A DNA stretch of 64,000 bases from Sphingomonas_B tabacisoli (GTDB lineage: Bacteria; Pseudomonadota; Alphaproteobacteria; Sphingomonadales; Sphingomonadaceae), in contig NZ_JBHUDY010000001.1 in the NCBI RefSeq assembly GCF_042678385.1, positions 744,001-808,000 of the forward strand. The letters run 5' to 3'. The position numbers and the translations under genes were made by a program. A model generated the notes under the pieces. The model had not been told where the DNA came from, made no database searches, and saw nothing but the letters and a program-made list of their open reading frames with translations. Below, one piece after another: positions 52,358-60,331 of the stretch (position 1 is the stretch's first letter; the number at the start of each line of letters is the position of its first letter).

Positions 52358-54070
52358 ATGTCCTTTTCCGATCTCCCGCCGCTGCTTGCAGAGGCACTCT
52401 CCGAACGCGGCTATCGCGAACCCACGCCGGTCCAGGCGGCCGTCCTCGATGAAGGCGCGCACGGCCGCGACCTGATCGTCTCCGCGCAGACCGGCTCCGG
52501 CAAGACCGTCGCCTTCGGCCTGTCCGCCGCGGGCGAGTTGCTGGAAGGCGATCGCGTCGCGCCGTCGCGCGAGCCGCTGCTGCTTGTGATCGCTCCCACG
52601 CGCGAGCTGGCGCTGCAGGTCAGCCGCGAGCTGACCTGGCTATACGGCAAGGCGGGCGGGCGGATCGCCACTTGCGTCGGCGGCATGGACGCGTCGAAGG
52701 AACGCCGAACACTGTCTTATGGCGCGCAGATCGTCGTCGGCACGCCCGGGCGCTTGCGCGACCATCTGGAACGCGGCGCGCTCGACCTGTCAGCCCTTCG
52801 TGTTGCGGTGCTCGACGAAGCCGACGAGATGCTCGACATGGGCTTCCGCGAGGACCTTGAGGAAATCCTCGACGCATCGCCCGCCGAGCGCCGCACCTTG
52901 CTGTTCTCGGCGACGATGCCCAAGCCGATCGTCGCGCTCGCCAAGCGCTACCAGCGCGACGCGCTCCGCATCTCGACGGTGGGCGAAGATCGCGGTCACG
53001 GCGACATCGCCTATCAGGCGCTCGCCGTCGCCCCGCCCGACATCGAACACGCGGTCGTCAATCTGCTCCGGCTCCACGAGGCGGAAACGGCGATGCTGTT
53101 CTGCGCCACGCGCGAGAATGTGCGGCATCTGCACGCGACCCTGGTCGAGCGCGGCTTCGCCGCCGTCGCGCTGTCGGGCGAGCACAGCCAGAACGAGCGC
53201 AACGCCGCGCTTCAGGCGCTGCGCGACCGCCGTGCCCGCGTGTGCGTCGCAACCGACGTCGCTGCGCGCGGCATTGATCTCCCGACCCTGAGCCTGGTGA
53301 TCCATGTCGAGCTGCCGCGCGACGCCGAGACGCTGCAGCACCGTTCCGGCCGCACGGGCCGCGCGGGCAAGAAAGGCACCGCCGTGCTTGTCGTGCCGTT
53401 CCAGCGCCGCCGCCGCGTCGAATCGATGCTGCGCGGCGCGCGCATCCGTGCCGAATGGATCGACGCGCCCACGCCCGAGGCGATCCGCGCGCAGGATCGG
53501 GAGCGGCTGCTCGAAGCGTTGATGCAGCCGGTCGAGGTCGACGAGGAAGATCGCGCGATCGCCGCGCGCCTGCTCGCCGAACGCAGCGCGGAGGACATCG
53601 CCGCCGCACTCGTGCGCGCGCATCGCGCCTCGCTGCCGGAGCCGGAGGAACTGCTCGGCCAGGCGGCTGCGCAGGAACGCCGCGCCGAGCGGCAGGACGG
53701 GCACCGCGCTGGCTTCGACGACACGGTTTGGTTCCGCATCGACGTCGGCCGCCGCCATAATGCCGATCCGCGCTGGATCCTGCCTTTGCTCTGCCGCCGC
53801 GGCCACATCACCAAGGCCGAAGTCGGCGCGATCCGCATCCAGCCCAACGAAACCCAGTTCGACGTGCCGCGCGCCATCGCTGCCCGCTTCACGGCCGCAT
53901 GGGCGCGCAGTGCCGACAAGGGCGATCCCGAAAGCAACATCGCGCTGGAGCCGCTGCAGGGCGGCCCCGCCCCGCACGCGCCGCGCAAGACTTACAAGCC
54001 GAAACCGAATATGCCGGGCCGCAAGCCGGGCCGTCCAGGTCCGCGCCCGCATGCGAAGGGGGCACGATGA
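52358..54070 (+). CDS. DEAD-box ATP-dependent RNA helicase with DbpA-type RNA-binding domain
   Basis: 570 residues. Helicase motifs in order: Q motif (FSDLPPLLAEAL, REPTPVQ), I (AQTGSGKTVAFG), Ia (APTRELALQ), II (LDEADEMLD), III (FSATMP), V (VATDVAARGID), VI (HRSGRTGRAG). After a helical linker, residues ~475-545 match the DbpA/CsdA RNA-binding domain (WFRIDVGRRHNADPRWILPL, then LCRRGHITKAEVGAIRI). The end is basic and Pro/Gly-rich. This architecture suits ribosome assembly or cold adaptation. ATG at 52358 is chosen; the open frame upstream is repeat translation. Its stop overlaps the next gene (ATGA). Confidence 0.92.
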   Translation: MSFSDLPPLLAEALSERGYREPTPVQAAVLDEGAHGRDLIVSAQTGSGKTVAFGLSAAGELLEGDRVAPSREPLLLVIAPTRELALQVSRELTWLYGKAGGRIATCVGGMDASKERRTLSYGAQIVVGTPGRLRDHLERGALDLSALRVAVLDEADEMLDMGFREDLEEILDASPAERRTLLFSATMPKPIVALAKRYQRDALRISTVGEDRGHGDIAYQALAVAPPDIEHAVVNLLRLHEAETAMLFCATRENVRHLHATLVERGFAAVALSGEHSQNERNAALQALRDRRARVCVATDVAARGIDLPTLSLVIHVELPRDAETLQHRSGRTGRAGKKGTAVLVVPFQRRRRVESMLRGARIRAEWIDAPTPEAIRAQDRERLLEALMQPVEVDEEDRAIAARLLAERSAEDIAAALVRAHRASLPEPEELLGQAAAQERRAERQDGHRAGFDDTVWFRIDVGRRHNADPRWILPLLCRRGHITKAEVGAIRIQPNETQFDVPRAIAARFTAAWARSADKGDPESNIALEPLQGGPAPHAPRKTYKPKPNMPGRKPGRPGPRPHAKGAR

Positions 54071-54249
54071 GCGGCGAGAAGTTCGAACGGCACCGCCAGG
54101 CCTGGCGGCCCGACGAAATCCAGAAGCTCCATACGCTCGCCAAAAAAGGCATGGCGCTGAAAGCGATCGCCAAGGCGCTCACCCGCAGCGAGGAATCGGT
54201 CAAGGACCGCGCCAAACAGGACGGCCTCTCGATCGCCAAGCTGCGCTGA
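54067..54249 (+). CDS. Small helix-turn-helix/SANT-like protein, 60 aa
   Basis: MSGEKFERHRQAWRPDEI is followed by three short helices (QKLHTLAKKGMALKAIAKAL, TRSEESVKDRAKQDGL) that resemble a Myb/SANT or HTH unit. Its ATG overlaps the helicase stop (ATGA), so it is translated from the same mRNA. It could be an RNA- or DNA-binding partner of the helicase. Function unknown. Confidence 0.65.
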   Translation: MSGEKFERHRQAWRPDEIQKLHTLAKKGMALKAIAKALTRSEESVKDRAKQDGLSIAKLR

Positions 54250-54388
54250 TCGCGGCTTCGTCGCGGGAGGCGGCGGGTTCGTAGCGGGAACTGCGCCTTA
54301 GCCGCATTGTCCCACGCGCTCGTCTCCTCGGCCTCGTGCGGTATGTCCGTGCATTCTAGCGGCGCTCCCAATTGCTTGAGGAGCGATC

Positions 54389-54793
54389 ATGCCGCGCATC
54401 GGACTCTATTTTCTCGGCCTTGCCTCGCTGTGCCTGTTGGGCGGCGTTTCGCTCGGCATGTACATGGGGATGGCGCACGACTTTCAGCTCGCCCCGGTGC
54501 ACGCGCACCTGAACCTGCTCGGCTGGGCATCGCTCGCTCTCTTCGGCCTCAGCTATTGCGCGGTGCCGCAGCTCGCCGAGGGTTGGCTGCCGAAGCTGCA
54601 TCTGCTGCTCTCGGGCGTCAGCGCGCCGCTGTTCCCGATCGGCATCTACTTCGCGATGCTGAAGGACAATGCGAGCCTGACGATGGTCACCGCGCCGATG
54701 TGGTTCCTGGGCGCTCTGACCTTCTCGATCATCGTCTGGCGCGCCGCGCTCCGCCGTGCGCCGTCGCCCGAGGAGCGGCCGGCGCTCGCCTGA
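54389..54793 (+). CDS. Four-helix membrane protein, heme-copper-oxidase-like, 134 aa
   Basis: About four membrane helices (~5-28, ~40-60, ~68-90, ~98-120). The motif APVHAHLNLLGWASLALFGL resembles a segment of heme-copper oxidase subunit I, with histidines that could bind heme. It is far shorter than an oxidase subunit and lacks the rest. Similar short proteins occur in sphingomonads; role unknown. GAGGAG precedes the ATG. Confidence 0.65.
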   Translation: MPRIGLYFLGLASLCLLGGVSLGMYMGMAHDFQLAPVHAHLNLLGWASLALFGLSYCAVPQLAEGWLPKLHLLLSGVSAPLFPIGIYFAMLKDNASLTMVTAPMWFLGALTFSIIVWRAALRRAPSPEERPALA

Positions 54794-54824
54794 ACCGCAT
54801 GAGCGGCCATGCGTATTGCCGCGC

Positions 54825-56078
54825 ATGTCTCCTCGCTACAGCCTGTTCCCGAGCTTCTTCCTGTCGGGCTTCGAATGCTCGACGTTCGACTGGAAGAATG
54901 TCGGCCGCCGCGACCTCACCGCCGAGCTGCAGCATTACGAGCATGCCGACGAGGATTATGCGATGCTGGGCCCGGTCGGCATCGCGGTCGCGCGCGAGGG
55001 CATCCCCTGGCCGCTCGTCGATCATGGCCTGGGCAACTACGACTTTTCCTGCATCGACCCGTTCCTCGATGCGCAGCGGCGCCATAAGATCCTGCCGATC
55101 TGGGACCTCTGCCATTACGGCTATCCGGATGGCCTCGATCCCTTGTCCGAAGAGTTCGTTGTCCGTTTCGCCGCCTATGCCCGCGCGGCCGCCCGTTACG
55201 TCGCCGAGCGTGCGCATCATGGCCCGCTGTTCATCACGCCGGTCAACGAGCCGACCTTCTGGGGCTATATGGGTGGTGAATGGGCCTGGTCCGCGCCGTT
55301 CGGCCGGCACCGCGACTATCGCCGCCGTTTCACCAGCATGTTGGCGCGTGCCGACATCGCCGCGGTCAAGGCGATCCGGCAGGACCTGCCCGATGCGCGG
55401 ATGGTCCATATCGACCCGCTGATCTGGGTCGTGCCGCCGCGCGACCGGCCCGACCTCGCCGAAGCCGCGCACAGCGAGAGCTTCGACGACGCCTATCTCG
55501 CCTGGGACATCATCGCCGGACTGCGCCATCCCCAATATGGCGGCAGCCTAGAGACGATCGATATTCTGGGCTTCAATAATTACAGCTTCGGCCAGATGGA
55601 ATATCGCGAGCACGGCCCGCACAAGCCGCTGGAGCCCGGCGATGACCGCATCCGATCGGTCTGCGCGCTGGTGGAGGAGGCGTGGGCGAAATATCGCCGC
55701 CCCTGCATCATCGCCGAAACCTCGGGCCGCGGCGTCGGCCGTTCGGGCTGGCTGAACGACATCGCCACCGAAAGCCTCGCCGCGATCCGCCGCGGCGTCG
55801 ACCTGCACGGCATCTGCTTGTTCCCCGCCGTCGACATGACCGACTGGCATACCGGCGAGTGGCTGCACATGGGGCTGGCCGATGTCGAGCGCCTGCCGAG
55901 CGGGCATCTGATGCGGATGCCTTGCGCGGCCTATATCGACACGCTGCACCGCTGGCAGCTCAAGCTGGAGCGCGCGACCAGTCTGGACGACGATCCCTAC
56001 AGCGACCCGATCGACCTCGACCGGATCGCCCGCATCGCCGCCGACCACGGGATGGTTCCCGACGCCGATTGGAGCTGA
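54825..56078 (+). CDS. Family 1 glycosidase-like protein
   Basis: 417 residues with a (beta/alpha)8 pattern resembling GH1 beta-glucosidases. FFLSGFECSTFDWKNVGRRDL opens the barrel. FITPVNEPTFWGYM carries the acid/base Glu in the NEP motif, and CIIAETSGRGVGRSGW holds the likely nucleophile Glu. The usual GH1 TENG is here AETSG, so substrate range may differ. No signal peptide. ATG at 54825 has no clear ribosome site; a TTG at 54816 is an alternative. It may be coexpressed with the EamA transporter that follows after 36 bp. Confidence 0.8.
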   Translation: MSPRYSLFPSFFLSGFECSTFDWKNVGRRDLTAELQHYEHADEDYAMLGPVGIAVAREGIPWPLVDHGLGNYDFSCIDPFLDAQRRHKILPIWDLCHYGYPDGLDPLSEEFVVRFAAYARAAARYVAERAHHGPLFITPVNEPTFWGYMGGEWAWSAPFGRHRDYRRRFTSMLARADIAAVKAIRQDLPDARMVHIDPLIWVVPPRDRPDLAEAAHSESFDDAYLAWDIIAGLRHPQYGGSLETIDILGFNNYSFGQMEYREHGPHKPLEPGDDRIRSVCALVEEAWAKYRRPCIIAETSGRGVGRSGWLNDIATESLAAIRRGVDLHGICLFPAVDMTDWHTGEWLHMGLADVERLPSGHLMRMPCAAYIDTLHRWQLKLERATSLDDDPYSDPIDLDRIARIAADHGMVPDADWS

Positions 56079-56114
56079 CTTGCGCATCGGGCGCCGCTGC
56101 CCGACACACGCGCC

Positions 56115-56987
56115 GTGCCGATCACGTCCTTCGCCCTCGTGGTGCTTGCCGCGATCACCCATGCGACCTGGAATCTGCTCGCGAAACGCGCCGCGTCCGT
56201 CGGGGCGCCGTTCGTGTTCGCCTATAATCTCGTCTCCTGCATCGCCTATGCGCCCTGGGCGCTGTGGCTGGTGGCGAAAGGCGCGCTGCCGCTCGGCTGG
56301 CCGGTCCTGATCTGCATCGCGGCGAGCGGGCTCATCCACCTCGCCTACAGCCTGACGCTCCAGCGCGGCTATCAGCTCGCCGACCTGTCGGTGGTCTATC
56401 CGGTCGCACGCGGGACCGGGCCGATGCTGTCGGCGATGGGCGCTTTTCTGCTGCTGGGGGAGCGGCCGAGCTATCTGAGGATCGCGGGCCTGCTCGCGGT
56501 GGTCGCCGGCATAGCGCTGATCGCCACCGATGGCCGGCTGAACGGCTTCGCCCGGCCGGCGGCACGCGACGGCGTGCGCTGGGGCGGAGCGACCGGCGCG
56601 CTGATCGCCGGTTACACGATCGTCGACGCCTGGGGCGTGAAGGCGCTGCTGATCCCGCCGGTCGTGCTCGACTGGTGCGCGAACAGCCTGCGTTTCGTCC
56701 TGCTCGCGCCGGCGATCATGCGCAACCGCCGCGTCGCGACGCAAGCAATGCGCGGTTACTGGCCGCTCGCGTTCGGCGTCGGGCTTCTCTCGCCAATCGG
56801 CTATATCCTCGTGCTGGGCGCGCTGAGCCTCGGCGCCCCTTTGAGCATCGTCGCGCCCGCGCGGGAGATGTCGATGATGGTCGGCGCGCTGTTCGGCATG
56901 CTGCTGCTGCGCGAGCGCGTTGGACCCGCGCGCCTCGCCGGCTGCGCGGTGATGGTTGCCGGCGTGCTGCTGCTCGGCGCGAGTTGA
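56115..56987 (+). CDS. EamA/DMT-family transporter
   Basis: 290 residues, ten predicted membrane helices in two EamA repeats (first with HATWNLLAKRAAS, RGYQLADLSVVYPVARGTGP; second with YTIVDAWGVKALLIPP and GAPLSIVAPAREMSMMVGALFGMLLLRE). Drug/metabolite exporters move amino acids, sugars or other small molecules; substrate unknown. The start is GTG at 56115. Confidence 0.85.
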   Translation: MPITSFALVVLAAITHATWNLLAKRAASVGAPFVFAYNLVSCIAYAPWALWLVAKGALPLGWPVLICIAASGLIHLAYSLTLQRGYQLADLSVVYPVARGTGPMLSAMGAFLLLGERPSYLRIAGLLAVVAGIALIATDGRLNGFARPAARDGVRWGGATGALIAGYTIVDAWGVKALLIPPVVLDWCANSLRFVLLAPAIMRNRRVATQAMRGYWPLAFGVGLLSPIGYILVLGALSLGAPLSIVAPAREMSMMVGALFGMLLLRERVGPARLAGCAVMVAGVLLLGAS

Positions 56988-56994
56988 ACGCGCC

Positions 56995-57282
56995 TCAGGC
57001 GGTCAGCGAAAAGGCGGAGCCGGGGGCGAGCGGCGCCTTGACATGCCCGCTCGCGGAATAGCCGGTGATCGCTGCCGCATCCGCCGCTTTCTTCAACGCC
57101 TCGACCTTGACCGGATCGACGCCGCGCCGGCTCGGATCGGTTGCCGCGTCGCGGTCGAACGGCCCGGACTGCGGATGCGCCGGATCGATGTGCCGCGTGG
57201 CCAGCGACACGTCCGCGCAGTTCATGCACGCAAAGCCGTTCACCTGCACGGGGGACGCATAATTGACGCCGCCGACTGCCAT
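56995..57282 (-). CDS. Conserved-looking small protein, 95 aa, function unknown
   Basis: Starts MAVGGVNYASPVQVNGFACM and contains NCADVSLATRHIDPAHP, then a basic helical region (VKVEALKKAADAAAITGYSA) and ends in AFSLTA. Two cysteines sit in ACMNCA (CxxC). A GGAG site precedes the ATG. The pattern recalls short flagellin-hook or export-related sphingomonad proteins, but I recognise no family. It ends 7 bp from the convergent transporter gene. Confidence 0.62.
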   Translation of the reverse strand: MAVGGVNYASPVQVNGFACMNCADVSLATRHIDPAHPQSGPFDRDAATDPSRRGVDPVKVEALKKAADAAAITGYSASGHVKAPLAPGSAFSLTA

Positions 57283-57336
57283 CGCACCGCTCCTGGTTCG
57301 GGCGACGCAGAATAGGGGCGAAACGCTAACGAAACG

Positions 57337-57370
57337 AAAAGGGCCGCCGGATCGCACCGGCGGCCCTTCG
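57337..57370 (-). terminator. Rho-independent terminator after rplS
   Basis: About 12-bp inverted repeat (AAGGGCCGCCGG / CCGGCGGCCCTT) with a T-run on the reverse strand, placed 19 bp beyond the rplS stop. Confidence 0.85.
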
Positions 57371-57388
57371 CATGTCAGGGTAGCGCGC

Positions 57389-57781
57389 TTACTCGGCGGC
57401 TTCGGCAGCCGCCGTCGGGCGCACGTCGCGGCGCTCGGCGATGCGGGCGGCCTTGCCGGTGCGGCCGCGCAGATAATAGAGCTTGGCGCGGCGGACGACG
57501 CCCTTGCGGACGACGTCGATCGAATCGATGTTCGGCGAATAGAGCGGGAAGACGCGCTCGACGCCTTCCCCAAAGCTGATCTTGCGGACGGTGAACGACG
57601 AGCCCATGCCCTTGTTCGCGCGTGCGATGCAGACGCCTTCATAGGCCTGGACGCGAGTGCGGTCGCCTTCGACGACCTTCACGCCGACGCGCAGCGTGTC
57701 GCCGGGGCGGAATTCGGGGATTTTCTTCGATTCGTTGAATCGGGCGATCTGCTCGGCCTCGAGCTGCTGGATCAGGTTCAT
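57389..57781 (-). CDS. rplS: 50S ribosomal protein L19
   Basis: 130 residues. Sits at the subunit interface. MNLIQQLEAEQIARFNESKK, FRPGDTLRVGVKVVEGDRTRVQ as separate blocks, and FPLYSPNIDSIDVVRKG are diagnostic. The C-terminal Ala/Glu-rich tail is a common variable extension. One base separates it from the trmD stop. Confidence 0.97.
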   Translation of the reverse strand: MNLIQQLEAEQIARFNESKKIPEFRPGDTLRVGVKVVEGDRTRVQAYEGVCIARANKGMGSSFTVRKISFGEGVERVFPLYSPNIDSIDVVRKGVVRRAKLYYLRGRTGKAARIAERRDVRPTAAAEAAE

Positions 57782-57782
57782 G

Positions 57783-58523
57783 TCACTCGTCCCTAGTTCG
57801 TCGCCGCGCGCCAGAGGGCGGTTTGACCCGAGCGCCCTCATGGCGCTCCCAAAGGTCCGGCCGCCTTAGCCGTGTATCTGTCTCCGCCTGTTGTTTCCGC
57901 CAGGCGGCGATCTTCGCATGATCCCCCGATCGCAGCACTTCGGGGATCGTGCGCCCTTCCCAGTCGACTGGTCGGGTATAATGCGGATATTCGAGCAGCC
58001 CGCTTTCAAAGCTCTCCTCGACACCGCTGGAAGCGGCGCCCATTACGCCGGGAAGCAGCCGAATGCAAGCATCCAGCAACACCAGCGCACCGACCTCGCC
58101 ACCGGAAAGTATATAGTCGCCGATCGAGACGGGCTCGACATCGCGCCCCTCGAAAATGCGCTCGTCGAACCCCTCGAACCGCCCGCACAGGATGGTGACG
58201 CCTGGCCCGTCGGCTAGCGCCCGGATTCTGCTCTGCGTGAGCGGCGCCCCGCGCGGACTCATCGCCAGCACCGGCGCATCCGGCTGCCGCGCCCGGGCGT
58301 GATCGATCGCGGTAGCCAGCACGTCCGGCTTCAACACCATGCCCGCGCCCCCGCCCGCAGGAGTGTCGTCCACCGACCGATGCTTGTCGGTCGCAAAATC
58401 GCGGATCTGCACCGAGTCGAGCGACCAAACGCCCTCGGACAGAGCGCGCCCGGCTAGGCTGAGACCGAGCGGCCCGGGAAACATCTCCGGGTAGAGCGTC
58501 AGGACAGTGGCGGCGAAGGTCAC
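57783..58523 (-). CDS. trmD: tRNA (guanine-N1)-methyltransferase TrmD
   Basis: 246 residues. Makes m1G37 in tRNAs, preventing frameshifting. SPOUT knot motifs: AMSPRGAPLTQ, LCGRFEGFDERI and YILSGGEVGALVLLDACIRLLPGV, plus the N-terminal LTLYPEMFPGPL. The start is taken as GTG at 58523, overlapping the vapC stop (GTGA); an in-frame ATG at 58544 would add seven residues inside vapC. Normally rimM and rpsP precede trmD; here a toxin-antitoxin pair does. Confidence 0.95.
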   Translation of the reverse strand: MTFAATVLTLYPEMFPGPLGLSLAGRALSEGVWSLDSVQIRDFATDKHRSVDDTPAGGGAGMVLKPDVLATAIDHARARQPDAPVLAMSPRGAPLTQSRIRALADGPGVTILCGRFEGFDERIFEGRDVEPVSIGDYILSGGEVGALVLLDACIRLLPGVMGAASSGVEESFESGLLEYPHYTRPVDWEGRTIPEVLRSGDHAKIAAWRKQQAETDTRLRRPDLWERHEGARVKPPSGARRRTRDE

Positions 58524-58894
58524 TTGGTCCAGTTCTTGACGCATAAGTCCGGGATGCCGGCGAAGTGACGTTCGTTCCGGGTGACCACCGTCAGTCCCAG
58601 TGAAATGGCATGAGCGGCAATGAGACGATCGTAGCTCCCGCGCTCAAACGGGAGGCTCGCATAGGCCATCGCCGCGCCTCCGTCGAAAGGGAGCACCGGA
58701 ATATCGGCCAGGAACGCGTCCAGAATATCGATGGCCGGCGGCTTGCCTTTCATCGACCCATGGGCAACTTCGGCATAGGCGATTGCGGATGTGACCAGAT
58801 CGTCTTCGTCACACTCCGCGAGCCGTTCGCGCAGCGAGGCTATGTCTCCGTCGATCGCAGCAATGATGACATTGCTGTCGAGCAGATATCTCAA
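58520..58894 (-). CDS. vapC: PIN-domain toxin VapC
   Basis: 124 residues. PIN-type ribonuclease with the acidic active site: Asp in LLDSNVIIAAI, Glu in AYAEVAHG, Asp in YDRLIAAHA, and TRNERHF near the end. It most likely cuts tRNA or rRNA when freed from the antitoxin. The start is TTG at 58894, overlapping the vapB stop (TTGA), with AAGGGG upstream. Its own stop overlaps the trmD start, so toxin and an essential tRNA methylase are translated from one mRNA. Confidence 0.9.
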   Translation of the reverse strand: MRYLLDSNVIIAAIDGDIASLRERLAECDEDDLVTSAIAYAEVAHGSMKGKPPAIDILDAFLADIPVLPFDGGAAMAYASLPFERGSYDRLIAAHAISLGLTVVTRNERHFAGIPDLCVKNWTK

Positions 58895-59187
58895 AACTGC
58901 CCCTTCTTGTAGGCAGCCATCCAATCGGGATCTTCCCAAAGCAACGGACGATGTTCGAAAACGCGGTCTTCTGGAGCGATCGGCTTCAGGCCGAGATGCT
59001 TTCCGATCCCCCAGACCTTGTCGATGTTGAACTTGCGCTTTGGTCGATCCGCCGGCGCGACGATGAGGTTTCCGTCTTCCTCGCGGACCTTCATTTCCAT
59101 GCCTTCCTTGATCCCCAAAGCCTTGGGCAACCGGAGGGCAATCGAGTTCCCTGATTTGAATGTCTTGGCAGGATATTCCTTACCCAT
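58891..59187 (-). CDS. vapB: AbrB-type antitoxin VapB
   Basis: 98 residues. N-terminal swapped-hairpin AbrB/MazE DNA-binding domain (AKTFKSGNSIALRLPKALGI; GMEMKVREEDGNLIV) and a C-terminal toxin-binding tail (EDRVFEHRPLLWEDPDWMAA). It neutralises VapC and, with it, represses the operon. GGAGAT precedes the ATG; a symmetric operator candidate lies at 59197-59219. Confidence 0.9.
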   Translation of the reverse strand: MGKEYPAKTFKSGNSIALRLPKALGIKEGMEMKVREEDGNLIVAPADRPKRKFNIDKVWGIGKHLGLKPIAPEDRVFEHRPLLWEDPDWMAAYKKGQF

Positions 59188-59196
59188 CGCGATCTC

Positions 59197-59219
59197 CGTA
59201 TATCCAGTATGTATATACG
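59197..59219. promoter_or_regulatory. Dyad CGTATAT-N9-ATATACG, vapBC operator
   Basis: Perfect 7-bp arms (59197-59203, 59213-59219), 10 bp before the vapB start, overlapping a TATACA-like -10 on the reverse strand with TTGCGA about 18 nt upstream as a possible -35. This is the usual place for autoregulation by a VapBC complex. Confidence 0.65.
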
Positions 59220-59273
59220 TCTATCCAGAGCAATCGCAAGGAACTTCCGCTCCGCTCGCGCCTTCGGTCGCCC

Positions 59274-60191
59274 ATGCCTGACATGCTCGATTGCCTGATC
59301 GTTGGCGGCGGCCCGGCCGGCCTTACCGCCGCTATCTATCTCGCGCGCTTTCACCTTTCGATCCGCGTCGTCGATGCGGGGAGCAGCCGGGCGAGCTGGA
59401 TTCCGTGCACGCGCAACCATGCCGGCTATCCGGATGGGATCGCGGGCAAGGACCTGCTCCAGCGGATGACAAGCCAAGCGCAAAAATATGGCGCGAAGAT
59501 CGAATGCGCGCGGGTGACGCGGCTGGAGCGTATTCAGGACGGGTTCGAGGCCGAATGGGGCTCCGGGCCGGAACGCGCGCGAACCGTGTTGCTGGCGACA
59601 GGCGTCACCAATCGCCGCCCCCCGATGGACGAAGACCTTCATAACCAGGCGCTCGCGCGCGGGCTGATCCGCTATTGCCCGATCTGCGACGGCTATGAAG
59701 TCACCGACAAGCGCGTCGGCGTGATTGGCGACGACAGCCACGGAGTCGCGGAAGCGACCTTCCTGCGGGGCTTCACCGCGGACGTGACTCTGGTCGCTCC
59801 CGACAGCGCGCACCGCAAGCTGGGCGCGCAGGAATGGGATCGGCTGGACGAATACGGCATCGCCGCGGTCGATGGCCCTGTTTCGGACGTGCGGCTGGAG
59901 CAGGACGAGATCGTGCTCGTGACGGCGGGCGGCGAGCACCGGTTCGACAGCGTCTATCCCGCGCTCGGCTCCGACATTCATTCGAGCCTGGCGCGGATGG
60001 TGGGCGTCGATGTCGCGAAGGACGGCTGCATCGCCGTCGACGCGCATCAGCGCACCTCGGTGCCTGGCGTCTACGCCGCCGGCGACGTCGTGAAGGGCCT
60101 CGACCAGATCAGCCACGCGATGGGCGAGGGCGGTGTGGCCGCGACCACGATCCGCAACGATCTCGCGCGGGAAAAGCCGCTCCTCCGCTAA
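59274..60191 (+). CDS. Thioredoxin-reductase-like NAD(P)/FAD oxidoreductase
   Basis: 305 residues. FAD-binding GGGPAGLTAAIYLARF at the start; the redox CxxC is in YCPICDGYEVT; the NAD(P) domain has GVIGDDSHGVAEATF, departing from a plain GxGxxG; the C-terminal FAD motif is GVYAAGDVVKGLDQI. It is close to thioredoxin reductase but lacks the ALGSxGH context, so it may serve another disulfide or flavin partner. No ribosome site is evident before ATG 59274; ATG at 59283 is an alternative. It is divergent from vapBC. Confidence 0.85.
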   Translation: MPDMLDCLIVGGGPAGLTAAIYLARFHLSIRVVDAGSSRASWIPCTRNHAGYPDGIAGKDLLQRMTSQAQKYGAKIECARVTRLERIQDGFEAEWGSGPERARTVLLATGVTNRRPPMDEDLHNQALARGLIRYCPICDGYEVTDKRVGVIGDDSHGVAEATFLRGFTADVTLVAPDSAHRKLGAQEWDRLDEYGIAAVDGPVSDVRLEQDEIVLVTAGGEHRFDSVYPALGSDIHSSLARMVGVDVAKDGCIAVDAHQRTSVPGVYAAGDVVKGLDQISHAMGEGGVAATTIRNDLAREKPLLR

Positions 60192-60331
60192 ATCCGCGAC
60201 GAAAATGACGCGCGACGCGACCGGGAATCTGGATTGTGTCGTGGTGCACTGAGCGGGATCGTCCGCTCGGTTAAGCAAGACCCAAGAGTGACGGGTCGCA
60301 GACAGTCACACGCCGACTTCGGAGACCCAGA

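Noticed and set aside
52790..54052. Reverse-strand open frame across the RNA helicase gene
   Set aside because: Codon-complement shadow of the helicase; no ribosome site or domain, and the + strand frame has all helicase motifs.
54276..54305. GGAAC upstream of the oxidase-like membrane gene
   Set aside because: No CGTT at 16 or 17 nt spacing.
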